DNA of 64,000 nt from Rhea pennata (Eukaryota > Chordata > Aves > Rheiformes > Rheidae), in assembly GCF_028389875.1 (NCBI RefSeq), contig NC_084668.1, positions 33,856,493 to 33,920,492 of the forward strand, written 5' to 3'. The notes beneath the pieces were generated by a model, which was not told the DNA's origin, made no database searches, and saw only the letters and a program-made list of their open reading frames with translations. Shown here one piece after another: positions 47,101 through 59,199 of this stretch. The translations under genes and the position numbers were made by a program. Position 1 is the stretch's first letter. Each line of letters starts with the position of its first letter.

Positions 47101-50100
47101 CTGAAGTTAACACTTGTTTTCAGAATTGAAGTGTAATCACTTAAGAAGGCAGTTGTGAAAACCCTGATAAAGTACCATCTTTTGACATACATCTATTGTC
47201 CAAATGGTTGACTTTAATGAATCTACTTTAAAGAATTTAAAACAACTAAGTCACAATAATTTTTGTTGCAGACCCTATTAAAGTTTTAGTCTCAGATGTC
47301 CTCTTCCAACTTTTGTCCACAAAATACTGTTGGCATCTACAAATTCGCATAACAAATCAATGAATGTGTTCTAACTCTCAAGGTTAATTACATAAAATTC
47401 TTAATGTATGTAAGTGTTTGCAGAATTTGGGCATAAGGAACCACAGTTTTAACCCTGGTGATCAGTTTTCTTTCTCTGTGTCATTCAAACTAATTTGAAA
47501 AGCTACTCAACAGTTGAATACGGTTTCTTTATAACAGTATCTTTGCAGAAGATGTTAGTTAATGAAAAGGTGGATTATAAATGACAGTTGAAGTTAGTGT
47601 TCAGAAAATCCTTATTTGATAACAAAATGATTATTAAATAAAGATGTATTACTCAGTAAATAGCCAGAAGATTACAAATTGTGCAATATTTGTTGGATTT
47701 TGTATTGAAAAGCATTTTGCAGCTTAGAACAGAAAACTTTATTTTCTTAAGGTTTACCAGTATTCTTTATTAGTGAAGATTTTGGATTCCAGCATCCAAC
47801 TGAAGAACTTGTTTCCATTTAAATTAAAAGCAAGAATTCAATTGCTACTTTAGGTATTCATTTTGTAAAGAAAATATAGAGAATAAATCTAATGTGTGTG
47901 TTAGAGAAGGTATCCTGCCAGACATGCAGTTTATCGGTCCTGATCTTGCAACTGGAACACAGCCGGGCAGAAATCCTTTGGTTTTAATAGCAGTCTTCAC
48001 ATCTACATGTTTTATTTTTTAAAAAAGCAATCTATCCTTTTATCCAAATCACTTGGCTACAGAAATCTTGTGTTTAATACCACGCTTGCACCGTCATTGA
48101 TGTGCTTTCCTTCTTCAGCTTCTTTTATATAAAAGTTAAAACTACCAGTAAAGTTAACTTGATTACAGATTTTTACTGATAAGTATCCTTCTTACTATTA
48201 CTTATCACCAACATGGGAGTAGGGAGCATTTCTGGACAACTATTGATCACAAGAGAGCTAGATTTGTGGGCAGATTCATTTATATATAAATATATTTGAA
48301 AAAGACATGCATTTTGAGAAATGTGTGGAATCATGATGTCTGATTCAGGAACTGCTATCCAAACAGTAAATGACAACATCAGAGTTTTATATAATAGTAA
48401 GGGAGTGCAAACCAGGGGTCATCAGTTTTATTATCTTTGGGGTTACAAAATTCAATTTGCCTACACCGATAAAACATGGAAAAAAAAAAGCCAACCTGTA
48501 TCTCTGAAGTAAGCTTAGAGTTATGAATTATAGAAATGAATGTTTGTTAGAATTATCCAATTTATTTTCTTTTAGAATATTCCTATTTACTATGACATAG
48601 CAAAAATGCATGACAATCCTAGAAGGTTTTAAAATTAAAACACCAAGCAGTTCACAGACATAACAGGTTAACCATACTGACAAGCAATAACCATGACTGT
48701 TGACTGCTGCCATCTTTTTGCTATGATTGTCTTGCTATTATATTTTCCACTTAAAAAAAATTTTTTTTAACTATACAACGAAATGCTACTCAGTCATAGA
48801 CTCTCTGGGGGATCTAAAACTAAGTATTTGAAAGTGGGATGAATGAGAACATACATCTGCTTTCACAGATATAGGTAGATTAATGCTTCATTTGTGTATT
48901 AATATTGCTATGATACTTCTGTTATTTCAAATATACTGCTGTTGGAGAGGAGTATTAGATTTAGTTAATGCTTTGATTATTTGTAGCATGGGAACAGTTC
49001 TGACCAAAATATTATCTTATGCTTAATGGGAGGAAAAAAAAGAGATTACTAGAAATGAAGAGGTTCATGACATTTTTGAAAAGAAAGATCTGAACTATTT
49101 ACATTAGAAATACCATACAGATTTAGCACAAATCTTAATTCTATTTGAGTTTAATAATAAAGAAATCATCCAAGTATCATTTAACTGCAGTATCACTTCT
49201 TATCTTTTATTATTATTATTATTCAAAAATGTGCTTACTTAATATGCTTTTAAGTACAAATAAGAAAAGTTGTACTACCAGGTCATTAATGGGCACTAAA
49301 TGGACATTATCATCAACCTTCTCTCCTTACAGTTCTTTATGTACATCCTCCTTTATGTCATCCTCCTCCCATTTACTTCTTTATGGAAAAATATCTGTGA
49401 ATATACATAAAGGAAGGTTTACCTTTTCGTCATGAAGACAGGAAAACTGAAAAAAATATCAAGACTCCTCCAAAATCTGTAATGGAGATAGAGGAAGGTA
49501 TTCCAGCATGCACATTCTAACTCAAATTCTTTCTTCGTAAGTAAATAACTATTCCTTGTTTTTGAAGAATGATGATCCGTTTAAAATAATGCAAAAATAT
49601 CACATTACCTGCTCTCTTTTCCTGTAAATTACCAGAATTTCAATTGCACGTTTTTGCAGAAAAATGAGTCATACAGGTCAAAACATACCTCTGGATATAG
49701 CTTTCTGATGTGTCCATTTTACATGTTGTGTCGAAGTATAACATAAACAGAAGCACGAAAAGATGTTATTTACAAGTATTAAAATCATAACTCCTTTTTG
49801 TTGTTTTTTCATGAGTCTGTAGGCCCAGAGCAACTTTCCCAAGATCCTGTAGAACATTCCATCATGCGTGAATTTGGAGTAAAATACACTACTAGTGAGA
49901 TAGTTTATGTATGAGAAATTCATCCCTAAATGGAGAGTTCATCCTCGCTGTGGTCACCAGTTCCAGAGCCCATGCAAAGATTGTGTATGTGTACTAGTAA
50001 GGACTGTAAGATGTGTTCACACAACTTTACAGAAAAAGTTTACTTATTCCATTAGTATGAAAAAAATCTTCTAGTAAGAAACTTACCACCCAGGCACTGT

Positions 50101-52110
50101 GATCTGTATCACAAAACAAAGTGTTTAAATTATTATTTCAGAATTTCAGCAAACATTTTCTTTGTGAAGACTGTGTATGTCACTACATCAGCAAGATCAT
50201 CAGCAAGATGCAGAAATGAATGGGAAAGTAGATTTTGTCCTGATTCAATATTATTTAAGAAAGAATTACACACAGGCTATTTTAATACAATACTTTCCTC
50301 TAATTTTTAAAAGAATTTATAATTACTTTTTTTAATTAAAATACTTTTGCTACTTTTCTTTGTGAGTCACAGTCATTAGCTCTATTGTTAGAAATTCAAT
50401 GGAAATAGTTGTTACAACTCGTGTTCCCTTTACTCGCACTGTGGAAGCAAAGCACTTTTTTTTTTTTTTAATTATTGTTTCTCTCTGTTGCCCCTGGTTT
50501 GGAAGCTAGAAGCAGAAGCTCATGCTGTATTTTCCCAAAGCTTTTAGAATTTTAGAATCATCTTTTTGGAGATGGTCTTTATTTTTCAGTGAAAGTCTGC
50601 TGTTATACAACGCCTTGAGTGCTATCAGCGAGACTACTACAGTATTCCACATACAGGTATGTAATTTTCAATAAACCTATAAGGTCTAGGTCTTTATGCC
50701 TCATTCCTTTTAGTATAGATATTCTTCAAGAGTAACAAAAGACAAACAGAAAAAAAAAGATGTATGCAGGTTATTTTAACTAACTCGGGAATCATATGAC
50801 TGTTACAACTACTCATTTCCTCATTTTTTTCAGCCTTACTGCTCTTGTTGCTAAAGCAGATGTTATATCCAAACAGAGAGAAAATTTACTTTGTTATTAC
50901 CTAAGATTCAGTTCTTTTATTTGTTCTGTAAAACTGTAGCTCACTTTAGGCACTGCATAAAAAAACTAATTTACCTGTTGAATTGTAACTAAATGAGATT
51001 TTAGCAGATCAGTTGATACATTGTTGCCAGAGTAATTGGTGGCAAAACAGCTCTGGACAAAATGAATCTGTTTCAGGCACTGAGATTTAGACACTTTTTG
51101 CTGAAGATAAAGCACATTGGACATTTTTTTTAATAACTCTGAAGTTGTTTTTCTTAGCTTTATTCAATCTAATTTTTTACATTTAATATCTTAGATTACC
51201 ACTAATAAGCATTTTGTTTATTTTAAAATTTGTAGGAAAATTAATTCAATACAATGAAACAGGAAGAGAAATTTTTTATGATATGGTTCTATAAACCTTC
51301 ATTTTCAGCAGTAGCCTTAACAAATGCATATACCTTGGCATTACTGAAAATTATTTTGTGAGTGCAAATTTTGCAAAATTTACATTTGGTTTATAATCAG
51401 TACTTTGTAGGATTTTCTCAGAATTCAAAATTTCCATGGGAGAATTTATTGTTAGAAAATGACAACAGTTCATGTTGCTGATGTTTCTCAAAGCTAATTT
51501 TGGGAACACAGCTGACATTATTCATTCCTACTTTGACATAGGTCAATCGGCTTTCTTGGTATTTAAATAGAGTATTTAGATAGAAAACCCCAAAACACTC
51601 AGCTGCAACTTTGCTTTGTAGGAATGCATGTGCCCTACATGAAGTAGGTGATTTTTCTTGAGAAATTTTACCCTGTTGAAGAGATTCTGTTTAATAAAGA
51701 TCAATCTACAACTCAGACCAGCACGCATATATGTTGCAATGCTGAAGGATCCTGAACAGTTCAGATAAAACTAATTTGACTGCAGTTTCAGCCACCCTCC
51801 CAAAGGTTCAGAAGAGCATACTCTTGCTACTGCCTAATGGGTATACTTTTCAAGTGGACTCCCTAAGTTCAAAATCTAGGTCCTTCCTGAGGCAGTGTTA
51901 ATGAAACAAGAGTTCATCCAGTTGAAATCTGATGTTTTATAGCATTGTTCATCTCTTCCAGTTAAGAACTTTTTTTATATAAATAACACTAACCTGTTTG
52001 AATTAACGAGGATAAAGTATTCCTGAATCTACATTTGAAATTTTCCTGAAATCATTGCAGAAGTTCATTAAAACCAAATGTCGCATTTACTCATTGGGCA
52101 GACCTCAGGA
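44141..52110. other. intergenic spacer SGO2-AOX1, no gene recognised
   Basis: 8 kb of AT-rich DNA. Short open frames lack recognisable products. A segment at 44382-44570 is open without an ATG and was rejected. A 67-nt exon-like segment (50590-50656) is noted in the findings. Confidence 0.6.
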
Positions 52111-52124
52111 CCTCCTCTCCTGAA

Positions 52125-52400
52125 TGCTGTGCGCCGGTGTCGGCTCCTGGCCCTGCCGTTCTGCCCCTGAAGCTGTCACCTGGCGGTAAGCGCCCGCGCA
52201 GCCGCAACGCGTGCAGCAGCGGAAGGGTTAACGAGGGCAGGCCGCGGCGCCCGCGCTCCCCAGCCGCCGGGGCTGAACGCCCGCGGCCGCGCAGCGCCAG
52301 CGGCTCAGTTGCCCGGCGTGCCCTGTCCGTGTGGGTTCCGGAGCCGGCTGCAGCTCCCAATGTCTCTTCAGGGGGCACCGGGGGCTGAGGAGCTGGTTTT
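52125..52400 (+). promoter_or_regulatory. CpG island at AOX1 promoter and first exon
   Basis: A CG-rich block of about 275 nt ends in the first AOX1 exon. It lies inside AT-rich DNA on both sides. No TATA box is evident. The AOX1 ATG at 52360 is within it; the context (CCCAATGT) is a weak Kozak match with C at -3. The transcription start is not determined. Confidence 0.7.
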
Positions 52401-52419
52401 CTATGTGAACGGGAGAAAG
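52360..52419 (+). CDS. AOX1: AOX1 exon 1
   Basis: It encodes [30 protein letters not shown] is the first strand of the ferredoxin-like fold. Donor GTAAGT. Confidence 0.93.
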
Positions 52420-55400
52420 GTAAGTGCTGCCAGGAAGGTGTGTGGAGAAAGAGGAGCCCCAAGGATCGTGGGGGCACGGATAGCCTATGGTTTCCTCAGA
52501 CATAGGAGTATATTTCAAATCCTCACATGGGCGTTCTTTCCCTTTCTACATTTTTCTGGATAAGAAGCAGATGCAGTCCAGTAGTGTTACTTTAGTTCAC
52601 TAATTCTTGCCTGTCCACAGTAAGTAAGGTTTGAAAGGCAGAAACAGCAGAGGAGGGTGAATGTGCTTACAACATTCCTTTTTAGCTGGCTTTTCTGGGC
52701 TTGAGGAAAAAGCATGCCAAAGTGAAAATTTAGAACGTGCTTTCCCCTGGGTATCACATTTTGCTGGTGAAGAAGTTAGTTTCTCGTTCGCGGATGTCTG
52801 GTTTTCTCATCTTTGAGAAACAGTTTTCAGACGCACATCTGAAAGTAAGACTTGGGTGCTGAGCTCTGGGCTACAGACCAACATAAAGATGATACTGCAA
52901 GAGCAGAATTAAACTGTTTATTAATTCAGTGCTAATGAAAAGATTAGCTGATTCTGAACAACAAAATAACAAATCCTCTAATCAAACAAGAATGTACGCA
53001 TTTCTTTTGCTCTGTGTTGCTATAGCCTACTAAGGCAAGTGAATGTTTATATCTAGAAAAGTGACCCCTCCAGGCTTCCTCTAGTGTTCATCCCAGTAGG
53101 CAAAAGTGTCTCTAAAATCTGCAAATCGTTAATTCTTTATGCTCTGTGAGCTCTGTTGTAGTAAAGTCTTGTTACATTTTTATTGCTAGTGTGGTTCAAG
53201 ATAAATTCCTACAATATGACCTTTCACTGAGCAGGAGTTGGTTCTGGTAGTTGCAAGCTGTCCTGGCACTTTCTTCCTGCAAGCGTATCTGTTGGGAAAG
53301 GAATTTCTAGGAGGCGACCAATTAGAGTAGTTCTCTGAGAGGGAACCAGGGGAGGAGGAGGGTTTTCTTCTGAGTTTGTGGTAATGTAGTGTGTGAGCCA
53401 AGTGAAAAGTCTTGCTTTCTTAGTTAAAGCTTCAGTTTCCTTTCTTACTGCAGATAACAGAGAAAAATGCTGATCCTGAACAAATGCTGTTGTCTTATCT
53501 GCGGAAGAGACGTATCCTTTTCCTGTTTGATCCTTTAAGTCACTTATACGAAAGCTTTAGTCAAGCAAAATTATCTTAAATGATAATTAAAAAGCAACTT
53601 ACCAAGCTAAAGAGGTTGTGACTTCCTTAAGAAGATAGAACTGTATTAGATGATGTGTCCTTTAAGTGAAAGCTCTTCAGTGAGCTGATGTATTTTTAGC
53701 CTAGTTTCCTAAACAAACAAGAGTTACATAATCAGGCACTGGTTATGTGCATGCATATCTGTCTGTTCCTCCTCTACAAAAGAAACTTAAGAATGTTTTG
53801 ACCAGTATGAACAAAATCTGACAGAGTAGGAGTCTCCAAGTTTTGTGAAAGTCTCTCATAGGAAAGGAGAGAGACCTTGTCATGAGACCCTGAGTCTGCT
53901 GGAGTTTTGAGGTAATCTCCCTTTTTCTTGTGATGAGCACTCCAAACAGGTTTACAAACTCAAAAAACCCAGCTTTTAATAGTAAATAAATATGAAAAAG
54001 TAGGTTTTTAAATCAGAGGAAAATTAAAAATTAATTAGGTAAGACAAAACAGAAATTGTAAGAGCTACAGCAGGCACCCTGCCATTGTGTCTTTGCAGAC
54101 AGGTTTCTTTCCTCCTGGCTTGGTTTCAGTCTATGGGTCAGTTGTTTTCTGTGTTGATCCAAATTTTACGCCACTTCTCTTTTTCTCTTTGCCTTCTTTG
54201 TGTCATCTGCTTTCAATATTCTTAGCAGTCTTACAGCATCTGCTGTGCCACAAGCTTATTCCCAGTATTCATGAAGCTACTTGCATAATACTCTAAATAT
54301 GGTTCGTGTAGGAACTCACAGCCAGGAGTAGGGAGAAAATGTGGGGAAAAGCAGAATCTCACCTTTTTGGCAGCTTTCTAGATTGACCCATGAAAAATAC
54401 CCCCAGCGGCTAAGTCATATACCATTGCTGTTACTAGATAGTAGAGAATTCATATAGGAGAGAGTGTTTATACATATCTCTAAAAAAGAAAAGCTTAAGT
54501 CAGCGTATCTTAGTTACTGGTTAATCATAAGCACAGTTTGAAGGAAAGTAAGTTGCTGAAGTTCTGGTGCTTACAAAATTATTCTTTAGCAGTCTGAACA
54601 ACTACAAACTCAAATTACCAAAAAAAAAAAAAAAAAAATTCAATACCAGCTCCATCACAAGAGATGCAATTTATTGGTTAAATTGTACTGGTGAATAAGA
54701 TCATCTAATTCTGTACTGATTTGCTCTGACACCTTGAAATATCATTTAATCTTTCCATATCATTGTACCCTGGTTATAAAGTTAATGTAACATTAGCTGG
54801 TCTTTCAGAAGCTAGTTAGGGGTTTCACCATACAGTTTAAATGCTAGCTTAAAGTGTTCCTGCCCTCTGCTGCTCGTGTCTCTATGATGGTGTGCCATCA
54901 GATGTGCATGCACAACTCTTTTCTGAGACCACTGTGTTAGCCAGACTGAGAAACTGATCCTTATCTTAGTAAGCCTCCAAAATAGTTAAGCTAACAGAGC
55001 TAAGGGGAGAGCTGACTTTGGTAAAGACACAAAAAATGAGTGGCAGAAAACAGACAAGACAGGCATATCTTATGCTGATGTTGCCAAACTCTTCATAGGG
55101 TGAAATGATTGCCTGAACGACCTTGAGAAGCTTGAACATCTTGCAGTACTGTGTTTTAAACTGCAAGGTGGACTATAATACCTATCTAAGCATCTTTTGG
55201 GGAGGCTAAAAGCCATATGAATTGGTGCATTAGACTACTATTAATAACTGGAAGGGCAGGTGTGGAATAATAAATAAATAGAAGAGCAAGAAGGAATGAA
55301 ACTGCTTCTTAAAATGTATTTGTTTTATCTGATAGAGTAGGGTGTCTGTGAAAGTGCTCTGTAATCAGAAAAAGTAGTAGAAGTCAGAGCTAAAGGCAAC

Positions 55401-58400
55401 ACACTCCATCTCAGCAGCTTTCTGAAAGTGAAGAAAGTTAACCCCAAAAGTGATGTTTTTCTTTTGATGATATGTGGAAAGAGAAAGGCCTTCTTGTCCC
55501 TCTATTATTCCCTGCTTATGGCAGAGAACTCTCTTTGCTTTATCTTGTGCCAGTCTTGGAGTTGCTCTGACCTTTCTGTGTACTAACTCCACTCAGACCA
55601 TCAGAAAACCAACCTAGTTAAACAGGTTAGTAAGTAAACTAGCCTAGGGAAAACAGTGGATAGCTTTCAGTTTGAGTAGTGACTTAAATCAGCTCATGAA
55701 AGGTACTGGTGAGAGTAAGAGTTGGTGCAGGAGGTTTTGGGCTTTGGGGCAGGTTACGTTGGGAAGAGGAAGGTCTGAAGAAATGGGGAGTGAGGCATTT
55801 TCCTTTTGAGGGCTGTAAACCATTAACCAGTTGTGGGCTCCCCAGTACAAGAGAGACAGGGAACTACTGGAAAGAGTCCAGTGTAGGGCTACGAAGATGA
55901 TTAGAGGACTGGAGCATCTCTTTTATGAGGAAAGGCTGCAAGAACTGGGCCTGTTTCGCCTGGAGGAAAGAAGTCTGAGAGGAGATCTTATCAATGTCTA
56001 AAAAAATATCTTAAGAGAGGGTGTCAAGAGGATGGGGCCAGACTCTTTTCAGTGGTGCCAAGCAACAGGACAAAAGGCAATGGGCAGAAATTGAAACACA
56101 GGAAGTTCCACCTGAATAGGAGGAAGAACTTCTCTCCTGTGAGAGTGACAGAGCACTGGAACAAGTTGCCCAGAGAGGTTGTGGAGTCTCCTTCTCTGGA
56201 GATACCCAAAACCTACCTGGATGTGATCCTGTGCAATGTGCTCTGGATGACCCTGCTTGAGTAGGGAGGTTGGACTAGATGATATCCAGAGGTCCCTTCC
56301 AACCTCAACCATTCTATGATTAAATCAGGTGTTTGAAGAATCACAGCTTCAGACTGGCCAGTGTTGCAGTTTCATGGAAGTGAGCACTGTATTCCTGGAA
56401 GTGTAATCTTTCAGCTGAGAGGGTTAGTGTCCTGACCATTGATGAGCCTTAATTTTCCAATGGCATGTAAAGGAAAAACTGGAATATTTTCTTTAGTGCC
56501 ACACTGGAACTTCAAATATGTTACTATTTTGTAACTAGCATGCATTTCTACCTTTCATATTTTCAATCTGAAAATTATTTTTTACTTCCTGTTTCTGTCT
56601 CAACTTACTCCTCTTCCTCAAAGTAAGTCAGAATTAAGTTTTCTGTTTCCGTGATGGGAACAGGATTTTAGTCGCATTATTCCTTAGCTTTGATCTTATT
56701 TTCACTGAAAAATTTTTATTTGACATAGAAGGGCATTCTGTAGGCAATCTATGTTATTGTACCTAACCAGTTATATATTCCAAAAATTCAGGAAAAAGGT
56801 GGTCCTCCAGGTTAAACAGAATAAAGGCCAAAACTGAAACCTATATACGTGTGTGTGTGTGTGTGTATATACATGTATTTTTTTTCCCTAATGGCAGCAC
56901 TTTCAGTCCGTCTTACAGGAACTAAGTATGGCTGTGGAGGGGGCGGCTGTGGTGCCTGCACGGTGATGATATCAACTTACGAACCAGCTTCCAAGAAGAT
57001 ACGGTATCCTTAACAGAAAATTTGGAAAACACTACACAGAATTTTACGACTGTAGATACCATTCCCAGATACAGAACTGTAAAAACAAAATTGTAAAATC
57101 TGTACTTAATGGTAAAAGAATGCAAAGGTAGGGTCACTTTAAACCAAAAGAGAACACTGTACAAAGTTCTGTTCATTCAGCCATATAATGAATTTGCTGA
57201 AATTTCTTGCTTAAATGTGTAATTTGCTTGTCTCTGCTAACAGCTCCTGTGACGGCCTTTCTCTTCACAAGATATTCATTTAACATCCTTCATATTGCCC
57301 AGTGGAATTTAGCTTATACCTGCAGTTTTCTCATGTGACTGACAGGAACATGAGACAGCCAGAGGTTTGAGCTGAATTAACCTAGATCTTTGAATTTAAT
57401 ACTGAACACTCTCAAAAGAACCCAGAAAGACTTTGAAATTCAAAAAGTGAGTTTCATTAGGCTAGAGCAAAAACTAGAAATCTAGAAAACTAGAATCATT
57501 TATTTTGAATTGAGGAAACTCCGAAGAATGGTTATATAAGACAAAATAGAGGCAAAATGAGTAATAAACAATTGTCTCCCCCTTACTCTGATCTTGCAGG
57601 CTTGGTTTCAGCCATCTCAGTGGCCTTTTGGGTCACAGCAAATCTGTATCTTCCACTCTGGTTTCCAGGAAATTTGTTTCTGTCAGCTCAGAGACTTGGT
57701 TCTGCTGTTAATCTCCACTCTTCACAAGTGTCTTTCAGTCTCTCTGCTGTGCTGCAGATCTTCAGCTTCTTGCTGTGAGTTTTCACAAGACAGCAACATT
57801 TTATCAAGAGCTGATGCTTTTTAACTGCAGTATGTCAGTTACTGTTCATACAGCAGGATTTCAACAGCCCCCCATCTCTTGAGGTCCATGTTGGCTAGTA
57901 TCATGCATGGCTCTGTGAACAACTTCTTATTTTTTCACTTTTGATTTTCCATCAAAAATACTTGTTCTCCAAAATGTTCAATGAGAACGTGTCATTGTCA
58001 GTTGAGTACATTTTAAGGAAAAAGTCAAATGTTCTTATGTTCTTTTGACAATTGTATTACATGGAAGGCAATACAAATGAAGATATTTAGAGATATTATA
58101 AAAGTTGAAAAGAATCAACATGACACTTTTTAAAAGGAACATATCCACCACTGGAAAACAAAACATTTTAATGATGAAAAGCTTTTCAAAACTTCATTTT
58201 GATATTTTATCATTTTGTCCCTATTTTTGTGTGTGTGTGTGTGTGTGTATATATATGTGTACATATATATATATATATATGTATATGTGTGTGTGTATAT
58301 ATGTATATACATATACATATATACACACACACACATATATATATGTATGTTTTTTTCTTTTTTTTTTTTTTTAACATGAGAATTTCCTTTGGATCAGGAT

Positions 58401-59168
58401 TCCAAATTATCAGCAGTAATTCTCCTTTACTTCCTGCAAAGGACTAAACCAACCCTCTCCTCTCCTTTGTCCTCCTCCAAACCACACTTGCTCATGGGTG
58501 AAAGAGGTTAGAGGGCAATTGGAAGAGACTGAAGTATTAAGGAAGAAACAAACTCTCCGGAACTGTCAATATTATTTCCTCATAGATGCAGTTCTTTTAC
58601 TAGGGACAAGTCACACTGCTAGTATGTAATCCCTCCTGAAGTTTATGGTGGTCTTATTCCAAATGTTTATAATAATTGCTTTGTAACTGAAAACTTTGCC
58701 TTGATTTACCACAGAATAATATTCCACTATCTTTAAGCTCCCTGATTCTCCTTTATATTCCAAAGACATTATTCGGCAAATGCCTGTCTGCTTCCCATTT
58801 GCTCCTTGTATGGTACAGCAGTTACCACAGTGGAAGGTATTGGAAGTACAAAAACCAGGATTCATCCAGTTCAGGTGAGAACATAGTATCATTGTGTAAC
58901 AGCATTACTGATTTCTTTCTCCATTTGGACTGGATTAATTGGCAATGCTTTACGGGCACAGAGATTTCATATGCTGATTGTTATCCCTGAATAACAAAAG
59001 ACAAAGATATGGTTGATCAGGATGGATGATCCATGGCTCATAATGGATCTTGCTTTAGTTTTGACAACCTGATCAAATAATTGGTACATAAGAATGGGAG
59101 TGTATCAGGCCTGAGCTCCATTTGGGTAAATGATTTATCTGGACAGTGGCCCTTAACTGACGTAAAAA

Positions 59169-59199
<31 letters not shown>

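Larger units (their letters stand above)
53512..56906. other. AOX1 intron 2
   Basis: 3.4 kb. It contains an A tract (about 54620-54638), a plus-strand CR1 copy (55836-56323) and a TG repeat just before exon 3 (56848-56876). Confidence 0.8.

Noticed and set aside
52091-52518. Frames opposite and overlapping AOX1 exon 1
   Set aside because: CpG-island shadows; the AOX1 frame with [10 protein letters not shown] is the real one.
56024-56312. Several 61-87-codon frames on both strands in AOX1 intron 2
   Set aside because: They are parts of a truncated CR1 copy or its antisense.
58130-58447. Frames rich in Tyr/Ile/Val/Cys/His on both strands
   Set aside because: Translation of TG/TA simple repeats.
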